Source of the DNA: Actinobacteria bacterium OV450 | GTDB taxonomy: Bacteria; Actinomycetota; Actinomycetes; Streptomycetales; Streptomycetaceae | Length of the DNA stretch: 36,106 bases | Direction of reading: 5' to 3' | Assembly (NCBI GenBank): GCA_001298555.1 | Contig: LJCW01000355.1 | Location: forward strand, 1-36,106 | Part shown: one piece after another, positions 1-8,974 of the stretch | Numbering within the stretch: position 1 is the first letter of the stretch | Layout: each line of letters opens with the position of its first letter | Position numbers and translations under genes: made by a program | Notes under the pieces: model-generated | What the model saw: the letters and a program-made list of their open reading frames with translations, nothing else | Database searches by the model: none | What the model was told of the DNA's origin: nothing

Positions 1-87
1 GTGATCACGCCACCGTCCACCCCGCTTCGGCGTCCGGTCCGGCAGCAACGGCTCGATCCGCGCCCACTGCGCGTCAGTCAACGACAC
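1..87 (-). CDS. IS5-family transposase, N-terminal 29 residues (cut by window edge)
   Basis: The minus strand from a GTG at 87 reads without a stop to the window edge. It begins MSLTDAQWARIEPLLPD and continues with the basic stretch KRGGRWRDH. This is the conserved N-terminus of Streptomyces IS5-type DDE transposases, which cut and rejoin DNA at the element ends. Only 29 residues are inside the window, so intactness cannot be judged. The start was chosen because an in-frame TGA lies three codons upstream. A MITE-like inverted repeat begins 36 bp upstream, so the two may belong to related elements. Confidence 0.75.
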   Translation of the reverse strand, partial: MSLTDAQWARIEPLLPDRTPKRGGRWRDH

Positions 88-122
88 ACATCAACCAACG
101 ATCCGATGATCCGAGAGAAACG

Positions 123-304
123 GCCTAAGGGCTGTCCCATGATCCCCGGTGGGTCAGCGCGCGGCGTCGGATGCGGTGCATCGCACGGCGGAGGGGCGTC
201 CGCATACTGGGCGTATCCGGGCGTATCCGGGCGTCCCGACAACGCAGCGAGGTGCCGTAGCCGGCGTCGCGCGCCCGCCGGGGATCACGGGACAGGCCTT
301 AGCC
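123..304. mobile_element. MITE-like element with 31-bp imperfect terminal inverted repeats
   Basis: The left arm (123-153) and the reverse complement of the right arm (274-304) match at 27 of 31 positions. Both contain a CTAAGG edge, CTGTCCC and TGATCCCCGG. The 120-bp interior has no convincing coding sequence and holds a short tandem repeat. IS5-type elements of Streptomyces have ends of this style, and an IS5 transposase fragment lies next door, so a non-autonomous relative is likely (inference). The right arm contains the stop codon of the ROK gene (285-287), so the insertion probably reshaped that protein's C-terminus. Confidence 0.6.
209..234. repeat. Short tandem repeat, 10-bp unit, about 2.6 copies
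   Basis: The unit GGGCGTATCC is present twice in full, followed by GGGCGT. It lies inside the MITE-like element and has no evident function. Confidence 0.6.
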
Positions 305-1616
305 CCGCCGCGTCAAGGACGTCTGCCGGCCCGGTCGTTCCGGGGTTGGGGGGAGGGGCGGTGCGGCGGCCGCCGGTGGTGAAGAAGGCGGAGAGGGGGA
401 GCGTGGCCGCGCCCACGGTGACCGCGTCCGGGCCGAGGGAGCCCAGGTCGACGCAGACCCGGGCGGCCGGGTGGCGCAGGGAGTAGCGCGCCGCGTGCTC
501 CCGGACCGCCGGGAGGATGTGCGGGCCCAGCAGCAGTCCCGCCCAGCCGCCGATCAGGATCCGCTCCGGCCGGAACAGGTTGATCAGGTCCGACAGGCCC
601 GCTCCCAGGTACTCCGCGGTCTCGTCGAGGACGTCCCGGGCCGCCGGGTCGTCCGCGACGGCCGCCCCCAGCAGGGCCGCGAGGGCCTCCTCCTCGTCGA
701 CCGGGTCCGCGGAACCCGCCGCGTCCGCCGGTGTGCCCCCGGCCCCGCCCCGCTCCGCCCAGCGGGCCAGCAGTGACTCGGCCCCGGTGTAGGCCTCCAG
801 GCAGCCCAGTGCCCCGCACCGGCAGCGCCGGCCCCCGACCGACACCGTCAAGTGGCCCCACTCCAGCGGGGTTCCCGTCGTGCCGGCGCCGTCCGGGGAG
901 CGGTCCGTGATCAGGCTCGCGCCGACCCCGGACCCGAACAGGACCACGACGGCGTCCCGCGCCCCCCGTCCCGCCCCGAACCACATCTCGGCCTGACCCA
1001 GTGTCCGCGCGCCGTTGTCGATGAGGTACGGGACCTCCGGCGGCAGCGTCCCCGTCGCGCGCAGCAGGGCCTCCAGCGGTACCGCGTCCCAGCCGATGGT
1101 CTGCCCGTGCACGACGGCTCCGCCCGGGGCGGTGCGGTCGACGATGCCGGGGACCCCCACTCCCACGCCCAGCAGCCGTTCCGTACCGACCCCGGCCCCG
1201 GCGAGCACCGCCTCGATCCCGGTGCGGACGTGGTCCACGATCGGGCCGACGTCGTAGCAGCCGCGCGGCAGCAACGGCGTCTCCGCGCGGGCGAGTTCGG
1301 TCAGGGTGAGGTCGAAGAGCCCGACGCGGACGCGGGTCTCGCCGACGTCGACCCCGATCAGGTGGGCGCTGCCCGGGGCCACGCGCAGCAAGGTGCGCGG
1401 GCGGCCGCCGTCGGAGTCGACGACGCCGGCCTCCTCCAGCAGTCCGTCCGCGATGAGTTCGCCGACGACGTTGCTGACGGATCCGGAACTCAGCCCGGTG
1501 GCGGGCCCCAGCTCCCGGCGGCTCAGCGGTCCGCCGAAATAGAGCCGCTGGAGTACGGCGCTGCGGTTGCCGCGCCGCAGGTCCCGTACCGTCCGGCCGC
1601 CACGCGCTGTCGTCAT
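285..1616 (-). CDS. ROK-family transcriptional regulator
   Basis: The 443-residue protein has an N-terminal winged helix-turn-helix (about residues 15-70, including ELGPATGLSSGSVSNVV). A ROK sugar-kinase-like domain follows from about residue 85 (GVDVGETRVRVGLFD). The ROK zinc signature is present as a GH pair and CRCGALGCLE. ROK proteins of this layout are cytoplasmic repressors, usually of sugar transport and catabolism genes, relieved by a sugar ligand; the ligand here is unknown. The ATG at 1616 is preceded by a GGGAGAGG ribosome site. A strong dyad at 1689-1709 lies upstream and suggests autoregulation. The last residues and the stop lie in a MITE arm, so the Pro-rich tail after the GAATLPLSAFF core is probably not native. 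No sugar genes are adjacent. Confidence 0.9.
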   Translation of the reverse strand: MTTARGGRTVRDLRRGNRSAVLQRLYFGGPLSRRELGPATGLSSGSVSNVVGELIADGLLEEAGVVDSDGGRPRTLLRVAPGSAHLIGVDVGETRVRVGLFDLTLTELARAETPLLPRGCYDVGPIVDHVRTGIEAVLAGAGVGTERLLGVGVGVPGIVDRTAPGGAVVHGQTIGWDAVPLEALLRATGTLPPEVPYLIDNGARTLGQAEMWFGAGRGARDAVVVLFGSGVGASLITDRSPDGAGTTGTPLEWGHLTVSVGGRRCRCGALGCLEAYTGAESLLARWAERGGAGGTPADAAGSADPVDEEEALAALLGAAVADDPAARDVLDETAEYLGAGLSDLINLFRPERILIGGWAGLLLGPHILPAVREHAARYSLRHPAARVCVDLGSLGPDAVTVGAATLPLSAFFTTGGRRTAPPPNPGTTGPADVLDAAGLRPVP

Positions 1617-1688
1617 CCGGCCTCTCCCGCCTTGCAGTTGGCCGCAACATACCCCTGCACGAGCTCTTGACGCGACCTTTCACCGGAC

Positions 1689-1709
1689 TTAACTCATGTC
1701 CTGAATTAA
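1689..1709. promoter_or_regulatory. 21-bp palindrome, candidate ROK operator
   Basis: This AT-rich dyad has arms TTAACTCATG and CTGAATTAA-type halves around a central T; 8 of 10 base pairs are complementary. It sits 73 bp upstream of the ROK start in otherwise GC-rich DNA. TTAA-ended palindromes of this kind are typical ROK/XylR-type operators in Streptomyces. Autorepression is inferred. Confidence 0.5.
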
Positions 1710-1769
1710 GGCTGGGGCGACTGGGCGCCGATCAGGTGCCCCGGCCGGGGACCGCCTGCCGGCGGTGGA

Positions 1770-1904
1770 CCCGCCCGCTACGCCCGCCAGGCCCACCGCC
1801 CCGGCCTCCCGGCGTCCCGCGCATACCTGACCGGGCACCTGGCGGCCAGCGCCCGCGCCGCCCGCCGCTACGCCGAGGCCATCGCCGCGCACCGGGCCCT
1901 GTGA
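1770..1904 (+). pseudogene. Possible C-terminal remnant of an unidentified gene
   Basis: One plus frame reads ARYARQAHRPGLPAS, then AYLTGHLAASARAARRYAEA and IAAHRAL before a TGA at 1902-1904. The alanine-rich amphipathic helix and codon bias look like a real protein tail. Upstream the frame becomes Pro/Gly noise with no start. I do not recognise the family. It may be what is left of a gene once divergent from the ROK regulator. The rest of the 1617-2014 gap holds only the ROK operator. Confidence 0.25.
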
Positions 1905-2014
1905 GAGCGCGGGCCCGCGCGCCGCGCCGTGCCCACGCCGCTTCTCGGGGCGGGCACGGGCTTTCGTGATGGGATGGGCCGTGACGGCTCATGGCACACG
2001 GAGAGGTCGGGTAG

Positions 2015-2947
2015 ATGTCCGAGGACACCATGCGGGCGATGGCGTACGAGACGTACGGAGGGACGGAGGTGCTCACCGAGACCCGGCTGCCGATGCCCAA
2101 GGTGGCCCCCGGCGAGATCCTCGTCAAGGTCAAGTGCGCCGGGGTCAACCCCGTCGACTGGAAGATCATGGCGGGCGGTCTCGACGCCCTCATGGACGTG
2201 GTGTACCCCGTCGTCCCCGGCTGGGACGTCGCGGGCACCGTCGAGCGGGTCGGCATCGACGTGCCCGAGTTCGCGGTCGGCGACGAGGTCATGGCGTACG
2301 CCCGCAAGGACTACGTGCACGGCGGGACCTTCGCCGAGTACGTCAGCGTCCCCGTCCGCGCCGCCGCGGCCAAACCCGCCTCGCTCGGCTGGCACGAGGC
2401 GGCCGGCCTGCCACTGGCCGGGCTCACCGCGTACCAGCTGCTCACCCGGCTGGCCACCGGCAAGGACGACACCGTCCTCATCCACGGCGCCGCAGGCGGC
2501 GTCGGCTCCTTCGGCGTGCAGATCGCCCGCGCGCTGGGCGCCCGGGTCATCGGCACCGCCTCCGCGCGCAATCACGACCGGCTGCGCGAGCTCGGCTGTG
2601 AACCGGTCGAGTACGGGGACGGCCTGGTCGAGCGGGTGCGGGCGCTCGCCCCCGACGGGATCACCGTCGCCGCGGACTTCGTCGGAGGCGTCCTCGACGT
2701 CACCCAGGCGGTCCTGGCGAAGGGCGGCCGGCACGCCTCCATCGCCGACCACACGGTGCTCGGCGCGGGGGGCCAGTGGATGTGGGTGCGCCCCGACACG
2801 GAGGCCCTGGCCGAACTGGGCCGGCTCGCGGACGCCGGGCAGCTCACGGTCACCGTCGCCAAGACCTTCCCGCTGTCGGAGCTCGCGGCGGCCTTCGAGC
2901 TCAGCCGGACCGGGCGCACCGCCGGGAAGATCGTCGTGGAGGTCTGA
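2015..2947 (+). CDS. NADP-dependent oxidoreductase, quinone-oxidoreductase-like (zinc-independent MDR)
   Basis: The 310-residue protein is the usual length for zinc-independent medium-chain dehydrogenases/reductases. The GroES-like N-terminal half contains GVNPVDWKI and PVVPGWDVAGTV. The Rossmann half has the nucleotide-binding stretch HGAAGGVGSFGVQIARALGA, and the C-terminus is the typical GRTAGKIVVEV. Cysteine ligands for zinc are absent. The family reduces quinones or activated alkenes with NADPH in the cytosol; the substrate is unknown. The ATG at 2015 has a GGAGAGG ribosome site about 10 bases upstream; ATG 2030 is a weaker alternative. It appears monocistronic, followed by decayed genes on the opposite strand. 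Confidence 0.9.
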   Translation: MSEDTMRAMAYETYGGTEVLTETRLPMPKVAPGEILVKVKCAGVNPVDWKIMAGGLDALMDVVYPVVPGWDVAGTVERVGIDVPEFAVGDEVMAYARKDYVHGGTFAEYVSVPVRAAAAKPASLGWHEAAGLPLAGLTAYQLLTRLATGKDDTVLIHGAAGGVGSFGVQIARALGARVIGTASARNHDRLRELGCEPVEYGDGLVERVRALAPDGITVAADFVGGVLDVTQAVLAKGGRHASIADHTVLGAGGQWMWVRPDTEALAELGRLADAGQLTVTVAKTFPLSELAAAFELSRTGRTAGKIVVEV

Positions 2948-2954
2948 GAGCACC

Positions 2955-3312
2955 TCAGCTCGCGTCGACGGTGGGCATGGTGTGGAGCCCGACCATCGTG
3001 CGCACCGCCGGGGGCAGCCAGTCCCCGGCCGGCTTCTCCTGCCCGCGGCCCAGGTGCTCCAGGATCTGCGCCGGAGCCGGCCGGGCGGCCGGGTCGGGGG
3101 AGAGGCAGGCGTCACCACCGCGGACTGGTCCGGGGGCAGCAGCCGCAGCGCGGGTTCGAGTCGTGCCCCCGGCGGGAAGGGTGCGGCCCCGCAGGCGTGG
3201 GCCACCACCATCCCGCGGCGTACGCGTCGACGGCCGGTGTGAGCGGAGCCCCCGTCAGCTGCTCAGGGGCGAGGAAGCCACGCGTGCCGACCAGGAAGTC
3301 GGTGCGGGTCAG
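2955..3312 (-). pseudogene. Ser/Thr protein kinase, C-lobe remnant with two frameshifts
   Basis: On the minus strand the frame from 3312 reads DFLVGTRGFLAPEQLTGAPL and TPAVDAYAAG, which is a kinase activation segment with the APE motif. One base is then missing near 3211 and the next frame continues MVVAHACGAAPFPPG. A second base is missing near 3112, after which the third frame reads ACLSPDPAARPAPAQILEHL, with WLPPAVRTM before the stop at 2955-2957. This order matches the C-lobe of actinobacterial eukaryotic-type kinases. The N-lobe, with the ATP-binding loop and catalytic HRD, is absent. The piece abuts an SPFH remnant, so a deletion joined two genes. Confidence 0.7.
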
Positions 3313-3316
3313 GGCT

Positions 3317-3460
3317 CATGCCGCCGACGATGTTGCGCAGGGCGGTGACGGTGAGCTGCTCGACGGCCTGGATGTACCCGGCGACCTCGTACGTCGCGGC
3401 GCGGGCGTCGGTCACCTGGAAGTGGATGACGGTGTCGATGTCGACGACCAGGTTGTCCTG
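3317..3460 (-). pseudogene. SPFH/Band 7 (stomatin-like) internal fragment
   Basis: The minus strand reads QDNLVVDIDTVIHFQVTDAR, then AATYEVAGYIQAVEQLTV and TALRNIVGGM. This is a characteristic core segment of SPFH/Band 7 membrane-scaffold proteins (48 residues). There is no start, no N-terminal membrane anchor and no C-terminal helical part. After GGM the frame runs directly into kinase DNA and stops about 20 codons later. It is a deletion remnant, not a working gene. Confidence 0.7.
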
Positions 3461-3549
3461 TCCTTCCGGCCTCCTGTGCCGCCCAGTTGAGCGGAGTCGC
3501 GCAGAACGCGCGGCCGCGCACACCGGTTGGGAGAGGTCGTCCCGAGCGG

Positions 3550-3585
3550 GGAGGCGCGGAACGGCCGGAAGCCGTCCGCGCCTCC
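3550..3585 (-). terminator. Strong hairpin, terminator of the secreted F5/8-type C gene
   Basis: The arms at 3550-3565 and 3571-3585 pair completely apart from one bulged A, with a 5-base loop CGGAA. The hairpin lies six bases beyond the stop codon of the gene ending at 3592. There is no U-tract, as is usual for Streptomyces terminators. Confidence 0.75.
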
Positions 3586-3591
3586 TGGGGG

Positions 3592-5748
<2,157 letters not shown>

Positions 5749-5836
5749 GGGGGCTCTCCTGACATCGGGGATCGATCCGGGGGACCGAAGCGTGAGTGAA
5801 CTGCCCGTCAGGTGGAGCGTCAAGGGTTTCAGCGTT

Positions 5837-5865
5837 CATGAGTTGAAGGCTTGAGGGGGTGTCAA
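5837..5865 (-). promoter_or_regulatory. Candidate promoter for the secreted F5/8-type C gene
   Basis: The minus strand has a perfect -35 TTGACA (5865-5860). A poor -10 (CTCATG or TCATGA) follows at 17-18 bp. The surrounding 5830-5940 block is unusually AT-rich for this window. Confidence 0.35.
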
Positions 5866-5962
5866 TTGCCCAAGGGACCCGTGAACTCAGGGTTTCTTCA
5901 ATCCTTATGAAAAGTGTTGACGCAAAAGGTGGCCGGAATCTGCTGTGCCGCGTGACCCCCCT

Positions 5963-5988
5963 GTCCCGCCGCGCCCACTGGGCGGGAC
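5963..5988 (-). terminator. Hairpin downstream of the RNA-repair operon
   Basis: GTCCCGCC (5963-5970) pairs with GGCGGGAC (5981-5988) around a 10-base loop that can form a smaller nested stem. It lies about 70 bases past the stop of the operon's last gene. The rest of the 5749-6058 gap holds the promoter region of the F5/8 gene and nothing else I can recognise. Confidence 0.4.
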
Positions 5989-6058
5989 GGAGCGCGTCAC
6001 GACGCGTCAGTCTTCGGAGAGTGGTTCCGAAGGGGCGGTCGGAGCCTCCATGCGTTCG

Positions 6059-8974
6059 CTACTTGGCGCCAGGGAGAGTGAGAACCGCGAGGGTCGGAAC
6101 CGCGCCGCACTCCGCCAGGGTGACCTCGACGCCCGGGAGGCCGGCGGACCAGCGCTCCGCCAGCACGGCGAGCCCGGCCGCGTCCGGCGGTGCGGATCCG
6201 AGGCCGATCGCGTACCGGGCCGAGGTGGCGCAGACCGCGAAGGGCCGCGGCCAGGCGTGCGCCTCCAGGACACCGGCCTCCGCCAGGGCGCCGAGCAGCG
6301 CCCGCATCCGGCCCCGGGCCCGGCCCAGGCGCTCCTCGAACTCCCGTGGTGCATCGGCCCGTACGGTCACGACCGCCCAGGCGGCGTGCCGGCGGTGCAG
6401 CGGCGCAGCCCCGCGACCGGCTCCGCCCTCCTCCCACGTGCGGTACAGCTCCCGCACCAGCAGGTCGAGCAGGACCGGGCCGACCTGCGGCGTGCAGCTG
6501 CGGACCGGCGCGCAGGGGGTGAGGACCGTGACGGGCGCGGGGGCGGAGCCCGGGTCCGCGTCCGGCTTCCCGTCGGGCGGCGTCAGGGCGACCGGGTCGC
6601 GCCAGTCCCAGGCGGCCCAGGTCCCGAAGAACTCCTGGAGCAGGGACGCGGGGGACAGGTCGGCGGCGTCGCGGACCGTACGGGCCGCCAGTACCGCCCA
6701 CGCCAGGCCGGGCAGCCCGCCGAACGGCGCCGAGTCCAGCCCCCGGGCCCGGGCCCACGCCTTGACCTCCCGGGCCAGCCGGGCGAACTCCGCCTGCCGT
6801 TCCGGGCCGACGGACTCCCGTACCGCGTCGGCGTCGCTCACGGCGCTCAGGGCGATCGAGGCGGCCTCGCCGAGCTCCGCCCGCCGCTCCACCGCCTGCG
6901 CCGGATCCACCGCACCCGTGGCGACGACCACCAGGTCGACATCCAGTCCGGCGATGCGCAGCCGCAGCCCCGGAACCCGGGCGCCGACGACCTCCCGCAT
7001 CCGCTCGGCCTCCGGAAGCGCTGCCGCGACCCGCTCCCGTACCTCCGCGATCCCGGGCGCCCCCGGCAGGGCCGCGACCAGGTCGACGTCCGCGCCGGGC
7101 AGGGCGCAGCCCATCCGCCGGGATCCGGCGAGGTGCACCACCCCGTCGCCCAACGCCCCCGCGATCCGCGCCCGCACACCCTCGGCCGCGGACCCGGCGC
7201 CGGCTTCGGCACCTGGCTCGGCCCCCGCCGGGGCGGGCGGGGCCGGTGCTTCCGGAGTCGGGGACGTCTGCGGCTCCGGTGTCCACCGCCAGGCACCGGT
7301 GCCGAGTTCCACCGTCGCCCGGACCCGCATCGGCTCGTCCCCGCGGCGCGAGAGCACCGCGAGCTCCCCGACCCGGACCGGCGTCCCCGCGCCGGACCCG
7401 CCGAGCCGCGCGGTGAACTCCGCCCGTGCCTGCTGCGGATCGCGGCTGCGCCCGAGCGTCAGGTGCGGGGTGAAGCCGTCGCGGCCCCGGCAGCCCGGGA
7501 ACCGCTCGGCGAGGGCCCTGCGCAACTGCCGCCACGGCGCCTCGCCGGCCGCCGCCGGGTCCAGCCACAGGGTGGCGTCCTCACGGTGGCCGAAGTCGTG
7601 CACCCCGGCCGGCCGGGCCGTGAACGGCGCCGTCTGTGCGGCCGCCTCGGCCAGCAGTGGCAGCGCCGCCTCGAACGAGGACTCCGGTACGAAACCGAAC
7701 AGCAGGTTCACGTGCGCCGGCCAGCGGTCGACGGCCGGGTCGTGCGCGCGGCGCAGCTCCTCCACCACCGGATCGTGCGGCGGAAGCCAGGCCACTGCCG
7801 TCCGGGCGGTCGCCGGTACGTCGAGCACCACGCGTCCTTCGTCCCGCACCCCGAAGTCCACCACCGCCTCGACACCGAAGTGATCGGAGATGAACAGCCC
7901 TTCCGGGCCGGGGGTGTTGCCGCGTAGCCCGGCGGCCCGCACCCGTGCGTCCGCCGAGCGCAGCAGGACCCGGTCCAGCCGGGCCGCCCGCCCCGAAAGC
8001 GAGCCCACCGCGGCCAGCGGATTGGCCACGGGGTCGAAGGTCGGCGTGGCGTCCTGCGTCCCGTGCACCTCGCTCCAGGCATCGCGCATGCCCAGGGCCG
8101 CGGCCGGCCCCCGCGCTCCGGAGCGGCCGTCGTTGAAGTCCCCGAGCAGAGCCACATCGGCCTCGACGACGCTCAGCCCCTCGGCGATCCGGTCGAGTTC
8201 GATGCCGCGGCGCCCGGATCCGTTCTCGGTGTGATCGCTCGTCAGATGGACACAGGCCACGACCATCGGACCGCTCGCGCCGTCCACCGTAACCGCGGCG
8301 ACCGCCTTGTGCGGCCCCAGCAGGTGCAGCCCCGCCTCCCGGACGGGCAGCCGGCTGAGCACCAGCAGTCCGCTCGCGGCGACGTCCTTGCCGCGCGGAT
8401 CGGTGCCCACCGTGTATCCGGCGCGCACCCACGGCTGCACCAACAGCATGTCGAGCAGCGCCGGTTCGACCTCCTGGAGGGCGATCACATCCGCGTCGGC
8501 GGCCGCCAGGTCGGCCAGCAGCATCGGCCTGCGCCGGGCCGTGTCGATGCGCGGGGCGTCGTACCGGTCCCACAGCGTGTTCCAGGTCAGCAGCCGTACG
8601 CGCTGCGGCCCCGGGCCGGGGTCCGGTGTCACCCGTCCGGTCCCGGCCGGCCGCCAGGCGCCGCCGTCCGCCGGATCCCAGGCGTGCGGGGTCCGTGCGG
8701 TGAAGAACGGGGCCCGCAGCAGCCGCGGTGCGCTGACCCGGCCGGCCCGCGTGGAGTCGACGAGGTCCACACCGCTCGCCCGGTCCCACACCAGCTCGCC
8801 GTCCGCCTCGACGAACAGCACCCGGTGCCACGGGATGTCGCCGCCGGGGACGAACGAGTGCAGCGGGATCCGCTTCGGCGGCGCCCCCCGCTGGTGCAGC
8901 CCCAACACGAACCGCGCCGGATCGAACCGGGGGTCCCAGCGGACCTGGTGGTAGAGCTCCTCACTGGTACGCAT
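6059..8974 (-). CDS. RNA-repair fusion: MJ1316/DUF504 + EEP + 2H phosphoesterase + eukaryotic-type poly(A) polymerase
   Basis: The 971-residue protein has four domains. (1) MJ1316/DUF504, residues 3-66 (RWDPRF, IPWHRV, VWDR), proposed in the family literature to recognise cyclic RNA ends. (2) EEP hydrolase, about 125-375, with WNT (N132), LQEVE (E168), H243, LGDFND (D279, N281), LDRVLL (D334) and SDHFGV (D364, H365). (3) A 2H phosphoesterase, about 385-560, with HVN (H421) and HLT (H504); such enzymes open 2',3'-cyclic phosphates. (4) A polymerase, 597-971, with GSRRMGCALPGADVDL (D629, D631), a third acidic pair at D678/D680, then KAWARARGLDSAPFGGLPGL, EFFGTWAAWDWRDPVAL and VTVLTPCAPVRSCTP. 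These follow the central-domain order of eukaryotic nuclear poly(A) polymerases. A Pro/Ala linker (567-596) separates 2H and polymerase. The start ATG shares one base with the upstream ligase stop (TGATG), indicating translational coupling. All catalytic residues appear intact. The RNA substrate is unknown. Confidence 0.88.
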   Translation of the reverse strand: MRTSEELYHQVRWDPRFDPARFVLGLHQRGAPPKRIPLHSFVPGGDIPWHRVLFVEADGELVWDRASGVDLVDSTRAGRVSAPRLLRAPFFTARTPHAWDPADGGAWRPAGTGRVTPDPGPGPQRVRLLTWNTLWDRYDAPRIDTARRRPMLLADLAAADADVIALQEVEPALLDMLLVQPWVRAGYTVGTDPRGKDVAASGLLVLSRLPVREAGLHLLGPHKAVAAVTVDGASGPMVVACVHLTSDHTENGSGRRGIELDRIAEGLSVVEADVALLGDFNDGRSGARGPAAALGMRDAWSEVHGTQDATPTFDPVANPLAAVGSLSGRAARLDRVLLRSADARVRAAGLRGNTPGPEGLFISDHFGVEAVVDFGVRDEGRVVLDVPATARTAVAWLPPHDPVVEELRRAHDPAVDRWPAHVNLLFGFVPESSFEAALPLLAEAAAQTAPFTARPAGVHDFGHREDATLWLDPAAAGEAPWRQLRRALAERFPGCRGRDGFTPHLTLGRSRDPQQARAEFTARLGGSGAGTPVRVGELAVLSRRGDEPMRVRATVELGTGAWRWTPEPQTSPTPEAPAPPAPAGAEPGAEAGAGSAAEGVRARIAGALGDGVVHLAGSRRMGCALPGADVDLVAALPGAPGIAEVRERVAAALPEAERMREVVGARVPGLRLRIAGLDVDLVVVATGAVDPAQAVERRAELGEAASIALSAVSDADAVRESVGPERQAEFARLAREVKAWARARGLDSAPFGGLPGLAWAVLAARTVRDAADLSPASLLQEFFGTWAAWDWRDPVALTPPDGKPDADPGSAPAPVTVLTPCAPVRSCTPQVGPVLLDLLVRELYRTWEEGGAGRGAAPLHRRHAAWAVVTVRADAPREFEERLGRARGRMRALLGALAEAGVLEAHAWPRPFAVCATSARYAIGLGSAPPDAAGLAVLAERWSAGLPGVEVTLAECGAVPTLAVLTLPGAK

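Noticed and set aside
5859..7927. Two long plus-strand frames opposite the RNA-repair gene
   Set aside because: Low-complexity Ala/Arg/Ser shadows of the minus-strand gene, with no conserved motif.
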